DNA of 64,000 bases from Bryum argenteum (Eukaryota > Streptophyta > Bryopsida > Bryales > Bryaceae). Shown here piece by piece: positions 24,603 to 37,299 of this stretch; position 1 is the first letter of the stretch, and the number at the start of each line of letters is the position of its first letter. Position numbers and translations under genes: made by a program. The notes beneath the pieces are model-generated. The model saw only the letters and a program-made list of their open reading frames with translations, made no database searches and was not told where the DNA came from. The stretch covers positions 9,122,345-9,186,344 of the forward strand of contig CM073326.1 of assembly GCA_037043015.1 (NCBI GenBank), given 5' to 3'.

Positions 24603-27600
24603 TCAGGATGCAACCTGCATAAACAGGAGTATCATTTGAACTCAAAAGATTTCAACACTGAATAAACAAAAATGACAAATAATAAGGACTTCATACACGT
24701 CAAATACAATACGCACAATACACTCGTAGGAAAGTGTCATTTTACAATCAACAAAAACATCCATACTCGCAGATGAATCAACAAAAGCATCCATACTCAC
24801 AGATGAAAGACTGCCTTTGTAAACATTGTCAAACCTTGGTAAGGAGAGGCAGGACATGCTCGCTCCATTCATCGTCCCAACGAGATGATGACCCGGATGC
24901 TAATGCACCACGCCTCAATGTTTCTAGAAGATTACAACCATCTGGGAAACCTTTGAACAGATCCTGTACAGAAGACCACTGTAAGCACACAAAGGCAACA
25001 GAATGATGCAATCCAAAACGAGAACAGGTTCGAAAAGTACCATTAATTGATCCGCCAACTCCGAAGATGACGAAAACAAGAGGCCGTTTTGGCGGTCCTT
25101 CACCAACTCCCCAATACTGCTCAGACAATCCACGCTTCATTAAGCATCATCATACAGCCTGAGAATCGATGACGAGGAGGAAAGCTGCTGCGTACCATGA
25201 GTATGAGACTGCGCAAACTGGTAAACCGCACCCGAACATGTCCACCACCTTCATTGGAAGGTCCAAGCCGGACGAGGATGTGTGCAGACAGACGCCCAGA
25301 TCGGCAGCACCTGCAACATGTCCATATCGAACCGCATGAGAAAATCTGTAGCTCTTGTGGAACATGAAATCTCGCAGATAAAAACAATGAAACTGCTCAA
25401 GAATGAAGAGGGTACTCTGAAGTTACCAAGTAAAAGAGGATACTCTTCAGCTGATAGCCACATAGTTCGAAACGCTACCCGTCGCAGCCGCAGCTTGCGT
25501 ATGTCTTCCTCGTATTTTGCGCGCATTGGACCTTTCCCTGGTCAAAGATTAGTGTAAAAGGATCAGCTACATATAATTACCATAACACAAGTATGATAAA
25601 TCCAAGATAAAAATCTAGGGAGTCCACACTCAAAAAAGGTTCGTAAGCAGTCATGATCCTGGAGCTCGCAGCGTTCTCAAAGGAATGGGGTAAATCTGTA
25701 GTGATAACTGTCCAATGGTGCATCTAATAATATACAAAATTGGTTGTTACCTTGAAAAAATACTGATAAATGCTTCAGTAGCACCACCTTCAAGAACATT
25801 CATAAGAATTTGATTCTATATGATCCAACTGAAGTATGATACTTCTGTGAACTTTACTACAGGAATGTGAAAGTAATGATATTATTGCTCACTCCGATCC
25901 GCTATGTCAACAGGAACTAATGTTGGAATTATACCAGTTACAACAATGAGGAGACGAGGGAAGGGGCTTGAAGTGGGGTATGTGTCCAAGGAAGAATCGA
26001 TCTCTCCCAAGAGAGCTGCTACACGACGATCATAAAACACTGCTGCCTCCAGCAGCGTCCCGAAGTCCTCATCTGCTGTCCTGCAAAGTCCCATCTGACG
26101 CACATTAGCAAAGTGGCAACAAAGAGAGTGAACGAGAGAAGGATGAGAACTCACCAGCTAGTGCTGCTCACAATGAGTGCAGGCCTGCCCTTTTCATACG
26201 AGTAGTGGTCACCACCCTGAATTTCTCCATGCATGTCACCGGCAACGGTCCGGACTGTAAACAACGAGCGTTCCACCTGCGGCGCAGTGTAGTCGAAACC
26301 GTTTTGTAGATCTACATGGTCCTCACTGCTCGAAGATGGTGATAACTCTGGTTGCTCTCTGAGCATCTTCCGCATTGATGGACCTACACCTTTATTATCA
26401 CACAATAAGAGAGCTAGTTCAGTTTCATGTAGCAACCACCTCAGCTTTTACACGCCATATTATCTCAAGCATTTGCGCGTAGAAGTTTAAGATCACGAAA
26501 GATTGACCAGGAGGTGAGATATACCAGGATCAGCTTCCTTGACATGATTCATTTGTGCCGGGGCTTCAACAAGTCCATCACCACAGCAATCACGAACACC
26601 AGGAGGTTGAGTAAGAGCTGCATGTAGCCTGCTAAACAACTGACCAAAACAAGCAGAATCACTTGTGAGATTGTAAAAAGTACCCGAAATTGCGTAATAA
26701 CAACAAACGGTCGCTCCGAAATGAGAAGACACTGAACTCACCTCATGCTTCTCTCTCAAATTTATAGGTCGAAAGAATTCAGGAGACCGGTCATACACAA
26801 CAGTGGCCCTGCATTAGACATCCTATTCCGATAAGATACTCGGAGAGTTTGAAAACACCAAAAGGCAAGTATCAACTACCTCATAGAACACCTGATGCAT
26901 ATGAATGGTGTGCACACACCTGATCCCCCAGTTCTGTTCTAATTCGTGCTGCATAGCCCTGGTCACACACAAGTACCCATCTGCCATTTTCCCATACCGT
27001 CGTTCATACCTGTGCATTTCCAACATGTTAGAACTGCAACAAACAAGCAACACTTTCACATCGCCAACAGGGCTGAAGGCAATGTACCAGGAGTGGATCC
27101 TCACAAAAGGATGGCTTGAGCCAAGAGACAGAGCTAGAAGAGTGAAGCCAAAATTGTGCCAATCTATAACAAACGCAGCCTGGCGTAGCCAACAGGCAAT
27201 CCTCACTACAGTCAACGTTGGAATCGATGGCGGATTCTGCACAACACAGACACATAACAAAATATCATCAAAACATCACTTCAAGCAACCACTTCAAATG
27301 GAGCAGTCATCATAAAGCACATACCTGTACTAGAAAAAAGTCGGGAGCAGGTATTCGAAAGCACAACACCCAGAGGAGTGTCATGAACTGTAGCATCAAC
27401 TTCAAGGGCAAAAGCAGCATGTACAATATCCTTGACAAGCCTTGTGGAAAAGGAGAAGTCTGCAATAGAAACTGAAACCTTTTAAATCGAACACATCAAC
27501 AAGTTACCGAATCGAAACATACAAGAGCAGGTGTTGGGAAATAACCATGAGATGGAGATGAATACGTGGATGGTGCAAAAGTCCAGCGTGAGGCTCCGTT

Positions 27601-28375
27601 CCTAAGAACAGTGCAGCAGGAGTTAATCCATGGCCCCTGTAAGGTTCTTTTTTTAAATCGTCGCCATGAGCTGAAAACGCGAATTCTTACCAGCAAATGC
27701 GACCACATCAACGTCCAGGCCAGCCTACCATGCAAAAAAGAACGAACATCAATACTCTTGCATCAATATTTGCCGAAACTGTCATTTGTTACTGCGACAA
27801 ACTAATTTGAGCTTAATTTCAAAACCTTGACAGAAAAAACTTTGTATCAGCATTTCAAACCTTTTAATTTTTGAATTGACGCTGCATTGACTTGACAGTT
27901 CGAAAAATCAATTTTCAGTTCTGATTACCGTAAGCTAGGTTCCGAATCAATTACAGCAGGGAAGGATGGACATCAACACTCTTGCATAGACGCTGTTATC
28001 TGTTATCTAATTTAAGATACTGCGACAACCTAATTTTGAGAACAGAGTAATTCCACAATTATTCAACACCTTGAACAGCATTTCAATGACGTTGCATTTC
28101 GAGAAAGCAGTTTTCAGCTGTGATTGCTGTCCGCGCTAGGTTTCATTTTAATTGCAGCAGCAGATCAAGCTCAATGCATGCACTGATTGTTTCGAGCTAT
28201 TGAGCAATACCTGGCGAGCAAGGGACAGAGCGTGATATTGCATGCGAGGGCTTCTGCCTAAATCGCCGAGCACTACCACAGCCGCTCTCCGCCGCCTCGT
28301 TCGCTTCCGTTTCGGCAACAACCATGAACGCAAGGAAACCCGGCCTTGATCGCGATCCGCATCTTCGTCCTCCAT
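24603..28375 (-). CDS. ALG1: ALG1, chitobiosyldiphosphodolichol beta-1,4-mannosyltransferase
   Basis: Fifteen exons fit in phase: 28211-28375, 27691-27724, 27546-27601, 27325-27459, 27088-27236, 26920-27009, 26742-26808, 26525-26639, 26155-26383, 25935-26080, 25427-25531, 25196-25310, 25041-25116, 24835-24963 and 24603-24614, giving about 540 aa. ALG1 adds the first mannose to dolichol-PP-GlcNAc2 on the cytosolic ER face in N-glycan assembly. Family signatures: [20 protein letters not shown], a hydrophobic segment with [76 protein letters not shown] (GT-B donor-site region), then [13 protein letters not shown] variable Ser-rich insert of about 100 residues (exons 8-9) makes it longer than the roughly 465-aa Arabidopsis protein. 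The last exon would encode only VAS-stop; read-through of its intron would end in V-stop. Confidence 0.95.
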
Positions 28376-30344
28376 GATCACCACGAAACCCTAAAAACAG
28401 CAATTGGCGATTGAATGCTTCACTGAAAACGCAAATTTGCAATCACTATGAGACAAGGAAGAGTAAGCGTGCGAGTATGGGCACCGACTAGAACCTTGCG
28501 AAAGCGGGGTTTCCCTTTGCACACTGTCCCCAGTCAGCAGAGCGCCCGCTACAAGAGAGGCAATTTAGCGGGCGCGGTGGGGCATGTCCATCGCTCTCAT
28601 CAACACAGGCGCTATCTGGAGGCTTCTGTCATGGTCCCTGGAGTACAGGGAATGTTCCTGTTTGTGTCAGGCAATTGCGCAATTCAACTTCCTATACGCA
28701 ATTGAAGGGGTCCACCTCACTTACATTTGATAGATATCTTATAATTTCTTTGTGGACTAATTCCTCAATGTAAACCTCAAATTTGTATACAGTGGTGCTT
28801 GGATTAGATAAAGTTCTCGGACAGACAAAAATGTTGATTTTATCTGAGCGTTGACCATAATGAAACAATGCCTCTTTGCATAATAAAGGGACAAGGACAG
28901 TGTTCTTAACTAGACGTTGATCTTAATGAGGTTGATCTTATCCATGTAATGGATTGAAAATGGGCCATGTATTAACATTTAGAATTTACCAAGAATGTAT
29001 TTGAAATTTAACCCCTAAGCGTCCCTAGTGTCAAAAAACGACATTTTGGAAAAAGGGCAGAACTTCGAGAAGCCATAACTTCTTCATTTGAACTCGGTTT
29101 GGACGAAATCACTCGAATTGGGTCACAAATCAAGTCTGGTTTGTGTGGTGAAAATTGCAGACTCAAACATTGGAGTATGAATTAATGGCATGCACTTTAG
29201 TGAAGGCGACTTTCGTTTATGGAATTTAACCTTTTCTGAAACTTCCAACCGTAAGATCTTGTACCTAAGACTACTTTTAAATACTGCTTCAAGAATTGAT
29301 TGTAGGATGTTTACCGTTTGAGAGATCGTAACATCCAAAGTTTGTCTCCCAAGTTATTTCGGGCATTGTGAAGAGCTTTTATGAAATATTTAGAGGTTGA
29401 CCTTGTAAAATTGGTAAACATTTTGACTTGGGTCACTTTGGCATTCCAGTAGTGATTTAGTAAAAGACATGTTTGAAGAAAGAAAATAATGAAAAGGTAA
29501 AAAACTGATGTTTTTGAACTTGAAACCTAAGATTTCTATATAAAGATTCAAAATTTGGAATTTGATTTTTAAATTTCACCACATACACTTTGTAATATAA
29601 TGAGAACCTAGTGAAAATCTTAAGCAAGAATATCACTTTTAACCCCTTCATCTAGGCTGCTCGAAATTGCAGAAACTCCTTTTGAGTTTTAACGACGGTT
29701 ATGGGCTAAATAAGAGATTCAAAACTAAAATATTTTTTGTTCTAGTCAAACCATATCAAAGTACTCCTATGTTCATGGCCAATTCACTACTATAATGCCA
29801 ATGATTAATTTAATTTGAACTTTCAACGTATCAACCTAAGCAAACCTACTTCTTACATAATTCCGGGTATTTTTGGTAAAACATTGATGTTTCTAAAAAT
29901 ACAATTGCTTTGGCATCCTCATATCATTTATTTATTAAAGATAATAATAGTAATAAAAAATAAAAAAATAAAATCTGACTATGCATATTCGGTATCTAAA
30001 AATACCTTCATTTACATAAATTCATGCAAAATTTTACTTACATGATATGAGTTGACTTTGCATAAACTCCACTAGAGCATAATTTTAGTAGTAGTACAAG
30101 TACATGAGCAAATTAATCAGAAAGGGGTTTGACTTAATATTAAAACAGACTTTGGTTCTAAAATTAAACAAGCTATTTCTTTTACTATTATTATATACTT
30201 AAAAGAACTCAAACAAGTTAGCTATAACAATTTAATTTCTTTAATTTGTGCAAGTCATATGTTGAAGGGAACCTTACTTGTTTATGCATGAACATTGTTG
30301 CTATAAAAGGTTAAGCGAGATTAACTTGGTAAAGGAGAAGAAGA
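28376..30344. other. Intergenic interval upstream of ALG1 and the F-box gene
   Basis: The left end is the ALG1 promoter and the rest is AT-rich. At 29008-29011 a TTAA is followed by CCCCTAAGCGTCCCTAGTGTC, the left terminus of the piggyBac-like MITE family seen at 59253. No matching right terminus follows, so it is probably a truncated copy. No gene seen. Confidence 0.55.
29012..29060 (+). mobile_element. Truncated left end of a TTAA-flanked piggyBac-like MITE
   Basis: CCCCTAAGCGTCCCTAGTGTC, then CGACATTTTGG, parallels CCCTTAAGCGCCCACAGTGTC, then CGACATTCTGG, at 59253. It is preceded by TTAA (29008-29011). The right boundary could not be placed. Confidence 0.5.
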
Positions 30345-31619
30345 ATGGATAGAAGAGTGCCTAGAAGAATGGACAGATGGCCAAGAAGTCTAAGAAGTCT
30401 ACGGCGTCTAGATCCTGAATTTGGAATCCGCGTGGATGATTTGTTTGTTTCACCTATCTTTGAATGTATACCCAAAGTTCATGGTGGAACTACTAACCCC
30501 TCTAGGGTGGATGATATGTTTCTTTCACCTATCATTGGATGTATACCGAGAGTTCGTGGTGAAACTTCTAACCTCAATGGGGGTGAATACTACGATGCAA
30601 TGGAAAATTGTGAACATGTGAAAGAGGGAATACATCATGAAAATCGAGAAATGCTCGATCGTAAGCTTTGGAAAAACCTTCCTCATGCTCTTCATCACCT
30701 TGTGTTTGCTCATTTGGAGATCGATGAAATTTGCCACTTGAAAAATTTAAACAAAACTTGGAACCATGCTATTATAGGATGTTCTTCTTTGTTTTCCCGA
30801 GAGTGTGATGAAGCTCATCCAATTATATTGTCACTCATCACAGAATGTCCAAATAATGAAATATGGTTGAGAACACTCGACATGAAACACAAGAAGTGGT
30901 ATACATACAAGTTTACAAGTGACAGTTTCTTAACAAAAGAAGCACCAACCATATTATATTCTTCGCAAGGAACCAATAAAAAAATAAATTTCTTGAATCC
31001 AACCTTATTATATTCTATCCAAGAAGTGAATAAATATATATATATTTTGAATCCACTAACAAGAGATTTGCAAGAGTTGGAATCGCCTCCTTTACGTAAA
31101 ACATCGAGAATTACCATTGAGAGGCTTGGAAATTGTGTTAAAATATATGTTCAAGCACACCCTATTCATTCTAACCTACTTTCTAGTGATGCTTCAAATG
31201 AAAATCTGAATGAGAGAACATCAATTCCACATATTTTTGATTCAATCGTGTACATATTAGAGAATAAACCCAAAGGTTCTTCCAATATTTCATCATCAAC
31301 AACAAAGTATCGGATAAGAGAATTACATTGTAAAAAATCTAACGATCTTCCCCTGACAACCTCAGAAATCAAAGTTCACGATTGCCTCCCGTTGGAGTCA
31401 TTTGAATTTGGGCCTGAAACCGGCAACACTTTGGAATTGCACTGTTGTGAAGGTTATTTGATAATAGTAGTAACAACAAAGACGCAAGAAGAAACTGCAC
31501 TAATTTACAATCTTGCAACAAGTGAATGGATCACCCTCAACCTTCCGCCTTTATTACCTACACAGAAGATCAAGACAAGTCTTGTGAGATGTTATTGGAC
31601 ATCTCGACGTGAATTGTGA
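30345..31619 (+). CDS. F-box protein, intronless
   Basis: One open frame of 424 aa starts at ATGGATAGA. Residues about 108-145 (WKNLPHALHHLVFAHLEID, then ICHLKNLNKTWNHAI) fit the F-box, which binds SKP1/ASK in SCF ubiquitin ligases. The rest, with YNLATSEWITLNLPP near the end and NPLTRDLQELESPP mid-protein, resembles the beta-propeller/kelch-like repeats of plant F-box proteins of the FBX/'F-box associated' type, which choose the substrate. The N-terminus is unusual: a basic Arg-rich start followed by two direct repeats of 25 residues (30-54 and 55-79, VDDLFVSPIFECIPKV and VDDMFLSPIIGCIPRV). It sits alone in AT-rich DNA, typical of fast-evolving F-box genes. The target is unknown. Confidence 0.75.
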   Translation: MDRRVPRRMDRWPRSLRSLRRLDPEFGIRVDDLFVSPIFECIPKVHGGTTNPSRVDDMFLSPIIGCIPRVRGETSNLNGGEYYDAMENCEHVKEGIHHENREMLDRKLWKNLPHALHHLVFAHLEIDEICHLKNLNKTWNHAIIGCSSLFSRECDEAHPIILSLITECPNNEIWLRTLDMKHKKWYTYKFTSDSFLTKEAPTILYSSQGTNKKINFLNPTLLYSIQEVNKYIYILNPLTRDLQELESPPLRKTSRITIERLGNCVKIYVQAHPIHSNLLSSDASNENLNERTSIPHIFDSIVYILENKPKGSSNISSSTTKYRIRELHCKKSNDLPLTTSEIKVHDCLPLESFEFGPETGNTLELHCCEGYLIIVVTTKTQEETALIYNLATSEWITLNLPPLLPTQKIKTSLVRCYWTSRREL

Positions 31620-31911
31620 GAAGATGTTTATTGGAGAAAAAACATTCACCGTAGTCAGGATTTGTTCGCATGAGAGCATTATTCTGAGTTTTTAAGGAAA
31701 GTTAGCGAATAAAGATGTACATAAGTTGAAATATATATTCGCTATCAATTGCTCGTCTTGTCCCTTAAGCCAGTCCGTTGAGAATGCTCTTAGTGTTTGA
31801 GGAAATTAAAACTTTTTAAGAAGTAGGTTCATCCTCCTAAACAGACACTCTGCGTTTGAGTTCCTGTCAAATATAAAGACCAGCAAAAGTCTACTTTCAC
31901 CTCTGATCGTG

Positions 31912-31943
31912 ACCGTCGATATTTGAAAGATCGACGGTGGGCC
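31912..31943 (+). promoter_or_regulatory. Inverted repeat and site II (TGGGCC) element upstream of NDUFA1
   Basis: ACCGTCGAT (31912-31920) and its exact complement ATCGACGGT (31930-31938) flank a 9-bp loop, and TGGGCC overlaps the end (31938-31943). TGGGC[CT] site II elements, bound by TCP factors, are common in plant promoters of nuclear oxidative-phosphorylation genes. The element lies 140 bp upstream of the start codon. Confidence 0.5.
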
Positions 31944-32082
31944 TTCACCGCGCACTTCCTTCTCTATTGATCCCGAATTCTGTCCTCTTGCTTCATCGCA
32001 TTGTCGCTAGGGTTTCAGGACTCCGCCATAGCCACGAGCTTCAACAGTATCCCCCTTTCGTTGCTAACGGTAGCTAGTCAAG

Positions 32083-32946
32083 ATGTCGTGGGAGGCTATG
32101 CTGCCCCTGGGCATCATCTCCGCCATGATGTTTGTCATGGGCACGTCGCAATTCGTGATCCACACCTCCATCTATGGCAAGGTCAGTCTATAGTTGCAGG
32201 GTGCGCTTGATTTTCGTTCGAAGGTTCGATAGATCCGTTATTGACGAGATTTCTTTTGTGCAGCCTAAGCACCCTAGACATGATGCTTGGGACCGGGCGA
32301 TGGACGAACGAGATGCGCGACTGAAAGAAGAGTATGCCAAATCTCAAGTAAGCGCTCATTCTCTGCATTCACGTTTTTTTTATTCCTCTTGCTACAATTC
32401 GACGATTTTGTTGTGGCCGTTGTCTACTCTGTTTCGAGGTTTCGGATCTAAGAAGGTGCTCGGAATTTTACAATTCACACTTCGTTCCCTATATACCGAC
32501 CACGGTGTGTTCTGTTACGCATTGCATTGTTACTCGTCGAATTGTTCAACGTAGTCACCGTCGTTCGACAGAGTACTCAATATTCTTGGTAGCAGGATTT
32601 GGATATCATCTGCAGAAGTTAGGGTTATAAGGGTATAATTGGAGGCAATGTACATACTTCAAATATTGGTTTTGCTAGAATCCCTATGTCCCTCTTATCG
32701 TAAGGAAGAGAGTTACTTTAGCTTCGGAGAAGTGATTACTATCGACGCTCAATAGAATCACGTTCGCAAGTACTTGGCACTTCGGAATCAATCGATCTAA
32801 AGAGTGAAAGTTAGAAATTTGATTGTAAGAAGTGGCTTCGTAATTAGCGATTACCTTTGTATGATGCTGAGGCTTGCATCCATGGAGATTCTAAATGCAA
32901 TGTAATTTATGTGGGGGTTGTCTCTGTTGTGTTTTTGCAGAAGTAG
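32083..32946 (+). CDS. NDUFA1/MWFE subunit of mitochondrial NADH dehydrogenase (complex I)
   Basis: Three exons fit in phase: 32083-32181, 32264-32347 and 32941-32946 (one Lys codon plus stop), giving 62 aa. The start MSWEAMLPLGIISAMMFVMG contains the single N-terminal membrane helix and the MWFE-like beginning. Then come QFVIHTSIYGKPKHPRHDAWDRAM and a charged tail, matching plant NDUFA1 (about 65 aa; WLEAMLPLGII, then GRPKHIGHDEWDVAM). It is an accessory subunit of the complex I membrane arm, needed for assembly. Intron 2 is about 593 bp and separates just one codon; reading into it instead would give a different tail, so the third exon is the less certain part. Confidence 0.9.
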
Positions 32947-34133
32947 CATCAATGCTGGAGAGGTATTGACAAGTGGATACTGCCCGTTGCATGCTTCACC
33001 ATTCGTTAGTTTGGTGAGCTTTCCACTGAGAGTGCATCACGGAGACTCTGTGGAATGCTGCACAAGTAGTTTGTTAGGTCCATGGATGTGGCGGTAGTCT
33101 GTCAGGCGCATGCTGATTGAAGGACATCGCCTTCATGTTCTTTTCCCTCCAGTCTCTAATATTCGCATTTGAGTATTTGTAAACATCACCTCGTTCCTTC
33201 CTTTTCTGATTGAAATAAAATTGCTCTCGGGATCACGATAGCTTACATCATGAGGAGTTTGTTTGCATATGCCCATTCTCCGAACCTCATCTCAATTTTC
33301 TCATTCTTATTCGTGAACCAGGAGAGGACCCTCTATGGTAATCTGTATAATATTGTATGAACATGGGTTAAACATGAAAACACATAACATTGGATTGATA
33401 GTTTCACATTGAATTTCTTACTGGATGTCACTTTAAGAGTTTTGATTTCATTCAACTTAAATAATTCCGTAGATGACCAGAGAGTGATAACTCAAGTAGA
33501 TAAAACATGTGATGATGATCCCAAATTGAATGTGTCATCCGTCAATGAATCTGAATAAACCACAATTCGCACTTTCATCATCACATCGAGACTCTGCACA
33601 TTTCAGGGCAGTAAGTTCCTCTGCTGAATGTCCTTACAACCATATAACCATATTCTTTCAAAAAATGTGGGTCTTTATAACTTTCAAGATGTGGTACTTC
33701 TAAGGTAAGGTGCAGTAAATCATGCTTATTTCAAAACATTAAGAAACGCAAAAATGATGGCAGATCTTCGCATTTGCAGGCATGAGTTGAAGCAAGGAAC
33801 ATGCACAAAGAAGCGAAGTACACAATGTAATGCAGAACGAAGCCACCAACATGTACACTGTATGAGAACTATCCATTGAGAATGACGTCAAACCATTGTA
33901 TACAGAACCAGCCTCAAGATTTCCTCAAAGATATCCATCACATACGTCAGAAATTTTTGCTCTTTCAGGATTTGATTAATTTCAATGTCGAAAACTCTCA
34001 CAATTTTACTATTGTACTGCTACATGATGTCTCAATGACATGATTTTGGACTGTGCCCTCCGCCTGCTGGTGGGAAAAACACTCAAGAAAAGCGCACTCA
34101 TCTATCTAGGCTCAATCAATTAAGGTAGAACAA
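32947..34133. other. Convergent intergenic interval, NDUFA1 and bystin 3' ends
   Basis: 3' UTR sequence from both sides (a polyadenylation-like AATAAA lies near 33215 on the plus strand). I see no gene or structured repeat. Confidence 0.5.
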
Positions 34134-36807
34134 TCAATCTTCGTCCATGCCAATCTGCACTTCTGGTAGATTCCACATATCTTCCTGCACCACGGCCTTC
34201 TCGACCTTCATGGGAGCTACCGACATGTGCTCCTCCTTTTGACCACGATTTCGGCTATTCAGCAACTCTCTATGAATCTCGGGGGTTACCTGCACATCAT
34301 TTACAGGAGCCAAAAAGGGGGTCATTGATCATTTCAAGGCAAAGAAATGCATATCAAAATCAAGCTTTCTGGGCAACGTACCAGATAATGCTTTTGTTTC
34401 CGCATCAACTGCTTCAGCTTCTCCTTGTCTTCCTCACTCAGCTCGTTCTTGTACCTGAAACCACGCGTAAAGATATTAAACATCAAAAGCATGAACTATG
34501 TCGAGTGGAAACACCACGCCTTAAACCGGGGTTTAAGGTACGTGAAAAAGATGAAAATATGTACCTTTGAACGAAGGTGAGAAGGGATTGATGCCAAATA
34601 ACTGGAAGGTCTCGTTCATCCTCAATGAAGTTAACAAAATGCGCCAAAACTGAATCAAGGACTCTGTATGGTAGAGCGTACTTCTTGTCCAACAAAAGCT
34701 TCAAGAAATAGCTGCATGATACCCGAGAAAGCGGTTTAGAATTTCGGTCTACGAATTTACACAACTAAAAACTCAATGGACTTGAGAGCACAAGAGTCCA
34801 TTACCTGTTAGTACCACAATATTCCATCTCTGCAATCTTCAGCAGCGCAACACTGTTCATACCCACGACAACATGTTAGCGAAAACCTGAAAGAGGGTCA
34901 AATCTGAACTGAACTGCCAAAATCACAAAACGCACTCAAACTTGCGAACTTCCTATATTCAATAACACTTGTATTGAATGAAACTCGTCATGTACTGACA
35001 AAAGTGAATAGTCCGGTGGTTACCTGGAATGCAAGACAGGAATAGAAACCTTTTGGAGCACACTTCCAATGATAACAGCCTCCCGTAAGTTGCAAGTTCG
35101 TGTCTACAAGGAGGACAACACCAATAATGTCAATCAGTGAAGGTTTTACTAGACTGGATTAAACAACTCGATGAATACTGCCGAAGTGTAACAAATAAGA
35201 GCAATTAGGAAGATGCAGCAGTTCTTGTACCTGGCATAGGGGTAGCAACAACCCTTTATAAAAAGCTGAGGGCTTATAGACAGCCTTCTTCACAGCCTGG
35301 TAAAGAGCAAAGTGGAGTCGTTTATGCTCCCGGATATCGTTCCGGATTCGTGGCAAGAGCACCAGACTGTAAAAGCGCTGGGCCATACGTGCATTCAAAT
35401 TCGAGGCGAAAACACGAGTGGCTTGGTACATGGCGTTCGGAGACCATCTCTCTGGCTCTGTGAGAAATAGCACATCCTCCCAATTGGAAAGCGAGGGTAT
35501 AATCTTGAACGCTTTCGGTAGCTTACCCGCCCTGTATCTGCTCAAAAGCTTGCCCACCCTGTACAACACACCATTTCAACTGTAAATAACTCCATTGCCC
35601 GAAGGAAACACTAGAAATCTAACCTCTCCGTTAAGCAGATATCTCATAGAAGCTAGTAACAGCTATGAGCAGATGGATAAAAGCATGTGGCTGAAAGACG
35701 TACCCTTGATAAACCTCAATAACTTTGCTATCTACCCCCGGGATTGTTCGACCTTCACCTGCATTCAAAACGCCACATGATCTTCCATTAGGAAGAGATA
35801 GTAAAGATCATTCTCTTTTTTAACTATATCGAGATAAATGACCATCTATCATAGCAGCAAGCTGCATTTCAGGTAGATGATATCGACGATCCACCTCTGA
35901 ATGCTTAGTTCGGAATACAAAGGTCATCCCAGTGATCAAAAGTGCAAGATTTCTCTGCTTAGGTGCGGTTCTCATGTTAGGAAGTTAGTATCTGCAAGAA
36001 AAGTAGCTTACCTTCTACTTCGGCAGTAGCCATGGCATCTCCACCCTTGTCGTTGATCCGTTCCATGATGATATCAGCTAATGTGCGTTGCGGAGCTGCA
36101 TCTGAAGCCATGAACATGGACATGACCCTCTCATCTTCCTCAGTGACCTCCTCGAACTCCTCCGCTGCCTCTTCCGCGTCTGAGAATCCTTCCTCGTCGT
36201 CACTATCGCTGTCCATTCTCTGATCCGGAACCGCCGCTGTGAAAGCTCTCCTTGTTGCCGCTACTCCAGTCTCCTCATCCCTAAAAATCAATGCAGAGCA
36301 CTCAAAACATGACTAAATGCGCAAACTTTTGAGGCTCGATAACCAGTATAGGGTTTAGGATTTAAGTGAGGAATCCATTCTGTAACACTCAGAAGCTGAT
36401 TACTTAGTATCAGAAATACTTAATGTCCAAGAGGGATCGTACCTTTCATTATCAATTTCCAGTTGCTGCCTTCGAGCTTCACCGAGAATCTTGTTACTCA
36501 TCACCGGAGTCACATACTGCAAAAGAGGAAATGATGGTCTTTCAATGCACGGCAGGAAAAAAAGCGGATTCGGAACCCTAAAATCACGAATGAGCGGCAA
36601 GAGAGTGGGGAGCTATTTAGCAATTGGGTTTACCTCGTCCTGCGGCTGCTGACGATCTTTCTTCCTGGGGTGCCTGCGTTTCGGCGGCAAAGCTTCGTGA
36701 TTCTGCTCCATTTGGTCACCCAGACTCATTTCGTGCTTTTCCGGTCCCGCATCCTTCCGCTTTTTCTTATGTTGCCCTGGACCTCGGGGCTTCGTTTGGG
36801 TCGCCAT
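34134..36807 (-). CDS. Bystin (ENP1 homologue), 40S ribosome biogenesis factor
   Basis: Ten exons fit in phase: 36634-36807, 36443-36516, 36012-36280, 35704-35731, 35231-35558, 35024-35103, 34805-34852, 34565-34711, 34382-34454 and 34134-34289, giving 458 aa. Bystin/Enp1 is a nucleolar factor of pre-40S particles needed for 18S rRNA maturation. The N-terminus is Lys/Arg-rich (nuclear/nucleolar). Then follow an acidic patch ([20 protein letters not shown]) and the conserved core: [94 protein letters not shown]. Family length is about 440. The 28-bp exon 4 is a microexon (DSKVIEVYQ). Telobox-like repeats lie just upstream. Confidence 0.97.
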
Positions 36808-37012
36808 CGCGACCAGAGCACCACAAAAAGTTCTTCCTTGCTAAACCCACAAAAGTTCAATCGCACAACTATGCTTAGATTGAACCTCTAGCTAGGAATG
36901 TAAGTAATCACCGAACGGATTACGGCGATGAATTGCGTGAGTACACTCCCATTCAGCGCGGATTGATTCGGTCCGACAACTTGACTACCGTGAGAGAGCC
37001 GCTGAAACTGAT

Positions 37013-37030
37013 AAACCCTAAACCCTAATG
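37013..37030 (+). promoter_or_regulatory. Telobox-like element upstream of bystin
   Basis: AAACCCTAAACCCTAATG, two AAACCCTA units in a row, lies about 205 bp upstream of the bystin start codon. Telobox motifs are frequent in plant promoters of ribosomal-protein and ribosome-biogenesis genes, which agrees with the gene's role. Confidence 0.6.
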
Positions 37031-37299
37031 TGGTCAGCGGTCCTGCTGATGTGTACTTGAATTGGCTGAGTTGGCCTCGCGGGTCTCTCCACTGCCATGC
37101 AAGGAAATTGGATCCATCCAAAATGAAACCATAAATTGCATAGGACTATCATTGCAATTAGTCATACTTTCATGAAATTGAGACCTATTACGCACAAGTA
37201 TGTACGTATTAACAAAATAAAGTAAAATTCAATCTAAAACTCAGTTTTGCTGACACAAGCTCGAATGAAGCTAAATATTTGCCCACCTACCCTTAGCAT

